This document shows positions 5,707 through 7,705 of a stretch of 7,705 nucleotides of DNA, piece after piece. Numbering within the stretch: position 1 is the stretch's first letter; every line of letters starts with the position of its first letter. The notes under the pieces were generated by a model. The model was not told the origin of the DNA, did not search any database, and saw only the letters and a program-made list of their open reading frames with translations. A program made the position numbers and the translations under genes. The DNA is from Thermaceae bacterium (GTDB lineage: Bacteria; Deinococcota; Deinococci; Deinococcales; Marinithermaceae). Location of the stretch: contig WFXV01000048.1 in the NCBI GenBank assembly GCA_015490435.1, forward strand, positions 1 through 7,705, read 5' to 3'.

Positions 5707-6857
5707 TCATCTCCCCCCGCTACCTGGCCTACGACTTCGGCCCCGACCACCCCTTCACCCCGCGCCGGCTCGAGATGCTCAAAAGCCTTCTCGAGGCATA
5801 TGGCGAGCGGCCCCTATGGGTCGAGCCCGAACCCGCCTCTCGCGAGGACGTCTTGAAGGTCCACGCCGAGCGCTTCGTCCGACGGGTGGAGGCGGCGAGC
5901 CGGGGGGAGGCGGGCGCCGACCTCGTGCACTACGGCCTCGGCACCGGCGACACCCCCGCCTTCCCGGGCATGGACGAGGCCGCCCGCGCCCTCGCCGGGG
6001 GGACCTTAGAGGCCGTCCGGCTGGTGGCCACCGGGAAGGCCCCCCGCGCCCTCCAGCTCGGCGGCGGGCTCCACCACGCCCAGTACGACCGGGCCTCGGG
6101 GTTTTGCGTCTACAACGACCTCGCGATCGCGATCCGCTGGGCCCTGGACGAGGGCCTTCGGGTCGCCTACGTGGACGTGGACGTCCACCACGGCGACGGG
6201 GTGCAGTGGATCTTCTACGACGAGCCCCGGGTGCTCACCTTGAGCCTGCACGAGTCCGGCCGCTACCTCTTCCCCGGCACCGGGTTCGTCCACGAGCTGG
6301 GGCGGGGGCCGGCGGTGGGGACCAAGCTGAACCTCCCCCTCGAGCCCTTCACCGAGGACGAAAGCTGGATCGAGGCCTTCGAGATGGTGGTCCCGAGGGC
6401 GCTCGAGCACTTTCGGCCGGACCTGGTCCTGGTCCAATCGGGCGCCGACGCCCACCACCTGGACCCCCTCGCCGACCTCCTCCTCACCACCCGGGCCTTT
6501 CGCCACGCCTTCACCCGCTTGCTCGAGCTCGCCGAGGCCCACGCCGGCGGCCGCATCGCCTTCACCCTGGGCGGCGGCTACTCGCTGGACGCCACCCCCC
6601 GGGTCTGGGCGCTGCTTTACTTCTTGGTCCAGGGGAAAACGCCGCCCGAGGCCCTCCCCGAAGCCTGGCGGAGGCACTGGGAGGCGGTCCTCGGCGAGCC
6701 CCTCACCCCCACCCTCGAGGACCCAAAGCCCGAGTTCACGATCCCCCGGCGGGCCGAGATCGAGCGGCGCAACCGCCGCACCGCCGAGCGGCTCCTCGTG
6801 CTGCTTCGGGACTTCAGCCCTCCCGGTAAAACCGGCTCTTCGGGTAGTAGTCGGTGA
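5694..6857 (+). CDS. acuC: AcuC-like class I histone-deacetylase-family lysine deacetylase (387 aa)
   Basis: A zinc hydrolase that removes acetyl groups from protein lysines; in Bacillus AcuC reactivates acetyl-CoA synthetase. The active site is complete: the histidine pair H127/H128 in GGGLHHAQYDRASGFCVYND; zinc ligands D163 and H165 in YVDVDVHHGDGVQ and D252 in QSGADAHHLDP; the transition-state tyrosine Y296 in TLGGGYSL. HTPRRLEML-like FTPRRLEMLKSLLEAYG near the N-terminus and PGTG at 194-197 are also family-typical. The length of 387 aa equals that of B. subtilis AcuC as I recall it. The ATG at 5694 lies inside the end of acuB; the frame is open further upstream but that part is antisense-like shadow of acuB. 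There is no strong SD, consistent with coupling. The final 44 bases overlap the convergent AI-2E-family gene, giving a low-complexity tail (GSSGSSR). The physiological target here is unproven; an acetylpolyamine hydrolase role is less likely given acuB. Confidence 0.93.
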   Translation: MVPVVISPRYLAYDFGPDHPFTPRRLEMLKSLLEAYGERPLWVEPEPASREDVLKVHAERFVRRVEAASRGEAGADLVHYGLGTGDTPAFPGMDEAARALAGGTLEAVRLVATGKAPRALQLGGGLHHAQYDRASGFCVYNDLAIAIRWALDEGLRVAYVDVDVHHGDGVQWIFYDEPRVLTLSLHESGRYLFPGTGFVHELGRGPAVGTKLNLPLEPFTEDESWIEAFEMVVPRALEHFRPDLVLVQSGADAHHLDPLADLLLTTRAFRHAFTRLLELAEAHAGGRIAFTLGGGYSLDATPRVWALLYFLVQGKTPPEALPEAWRRHWEAVLGEPLTPTLEDPKPEFTIPRRAEIERRNRRTAERLLVLLRDFSPPGKTGSSGSSR

Positions 6858-7705
6858 CCAAAAGCTTCAAAAACGCCGCCGCCGGCACCGCGAGCAGCGC
6901 CCCCCAAAGCCCGAACAACGTGGCCCCGGTGAGGATCGCGAGGATCACCGAGACCGGGTGCAGCTCGGTGGTCTTCGAGAGCACCCAGGGGGAGTAGAGG
7001 TTGGCCTCGAGCTGGTTCTCCACGACGAAGACCAAGATCGCCCCCAGCACGAAGATCCAGCCCTTGGTGGCGGCGAGGAGCACCGCGAGCAAGAGCGAGA
7101 CCAGGCCGCCGAGGTAGGGGATCAGGTTGAAGACCGCCCCGATGAACCCGAGGGAGGCGGCCATGGGAATGCCGAGGAGGGCGTAGCCCACCCCCAAGGT
7201 TATCCCGGCGAGGGCGGCCACCACCAGCTGCCCCCGGACGTAGCCGCCCACCGCCCGGTCGAGCTTTTGGGCGAGCTCCTCGGCGAAGGCCCGGTAGGGC
7301 CGGGGCACCAGCGCCCGGAAGGTCTCCCCGACCCGGGGGAAGTCGAGCATCAGGTAGGCGGCGACGAGCAGCACCAGCACGAACTGGAAAAGCCCGCCGA
7401 CCACCTGGGCCACCCCCGCGACGAGCCCCTTGCCCCCGGCGAGCAGGGCCTCGAGCCAGGAGAGGAAGGTCTGGGTGAACTGGCCGAGGAGCGCGCCCAG
7501 GTCGCCCGAGGCCTGGCGCAGGAAGGCCTCGAGCTCGTCCCCGAGACCGAGGCTCCGGTCGAGCGCCCCGGCCACCCGCCGGAGCCAGGCGAGCAGCCCC
7601 TCGACCAGGCGGGGCAGATCGGCGACGAAGACCGAGAGCTGGGCCACCACCTGGTAGACGAGCACCGAGGCCAGCGCCAAAAAGAGAAAGCCCAAGAGGT
7701 AAACG
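6814..7705 (-). CDS. AI-2E family (PerM/YtvI-like, formerly DUF20) membrane protein, 5' end outside window
   Basis: An integral membrane protein of the AI-2E_transport family, variously proposed as exporters of autoinducer-2, or as Na+/H+ antiporters or permeases; substrate unknown. About 297 codons are visible and the frame is open through the right edge. The TTG at 7695 is not credible as the start: the codons before it (VYL) continue the same membrane helix, and the family normally has ~350 residues. Counting from 7695, seen in order are an N-terminal helix, an amphipathic periplasmic region with PRLVEGLLAWL (29-39), a helix pair near 87-116, PRPYRAFAEELAQKLDRAVGG (131-151) followed by YVRGQLVVAALAGITLGVGY (152-171), the family hallmark LGFIGAVFNLIPYLGGLVSL (181-200), VVENQLEANLYSPWVLSKTTELHPV (224-248), and a final helix with LFGLWGALLAVPAAAFLKLL. 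It is convergent with acuC, sharing 44 bp. Confidence 0.92.
   Translation of the reverse strand, partial: VYLLGFLFLALASVLVYQVVAQLSVFVADLPRLVEGLLAWLRRVAGALDRSLGLGDELEAFLRQASGDLGALLGQFTQTFLSWLEALLAGGKGLVAGVAQVVGGLFQFVLVLLVAAYLMLDFPRVGETFRALVPRPYRAFAEELAQKLDRAVGGYVRGQLVVAALAGITLGVGYALLGIPMAASLGFIGAVFNLIPYLGGLVSLLLAVLLAATKGWIFVLGAILVFVVENQLEANLYSPWVLSKTTELHPVSVILAILTGATLFGLWGALLAVPAAAFLKLLVTDYYPKSRFYREG

Noticed and set aside
6823..6835. CCGG-TAAAA-CCGG hairpin as a terminator between acuC and the AI-2E-family gene
   Set aside because: The stem is only four base pairs and no T-run follows on either strand; it lies inside coding sequence.
7693..7695. TTG as the start of the AI-2E-family gene
   Set aside because: The frame is open to the window edge, the hydrophobic helix continues upstream of it, and family length requires about 50-60 more residues.

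Overview
This is a GC-rich (roughly 70 % by eye), gene-dense bacterial window with the look of a Thermales genome (Deinococcota; Thermus, Oceanithermus or Marinithermus type). The reasons are GC-saturated third codon positions, frequent GTG starts, TAnnnT boxes placed just before start codons as in leaderless Deinococcota mRNAs, a menaquinone gene, and a short GidA-related protein of a kind known from Thermus thermophilus. The genus cannot be fixed from the sequence alone.

Layout, left to right. The 3' end of mutY (+) runs in from the left edge and collides tail to tail with a three-gene minus-strand unit. In transcription order that unit is menG (menaquinone methyltransferase), an unrecognised 153-aa protein, and a 240-aa FAD-binding MnmG/GidA-related protein. 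A 41-bp gap (2182-2222) separates menG from a divergent plus-strand unit. That unit has two BMP/nucleoside-type ABC permeases (617 and 326 aa), then acuB (tandem CBS plus ACT sensor) and acuC (class I HDAC-like protein deacetylase, all catalytic residues present). acuC meets, again tail to tail and overlapping, an AI-2E/PerM-family membrane protein whose 5' end lies beyond the right edge.

How the genes work together. The permeases would form the membrane channel of an importer for nucleosides or related compounds, but no ATPase or substrate-binding lipoprotein gene lies in the window, so those must be encoded elsewhere. AcuB and AcuC resemble the Bacillus pair tied to acetyl-CoA synthetase deacetylation; the acetyltransferase AcuA and the synthetase are not here. 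MenG serves the respiratory quinone pool, and MutY repairs A:8-oxoG mismatches.

Overall this is mostly ordinary core chromosome: I see no RNA genes, mobile elements, CRISPR arrays or defence systems. Coding is nearly continuous and no stretch over 300 bases lacks a gene. The points most worth following are the interlocked divergent promoter, the oversized first permease, the 141-bp antisense overlap of mutY, the unrecognised 153-aa protein, and an extreme preference for CTC-GAG at Leu-Glu pairs.
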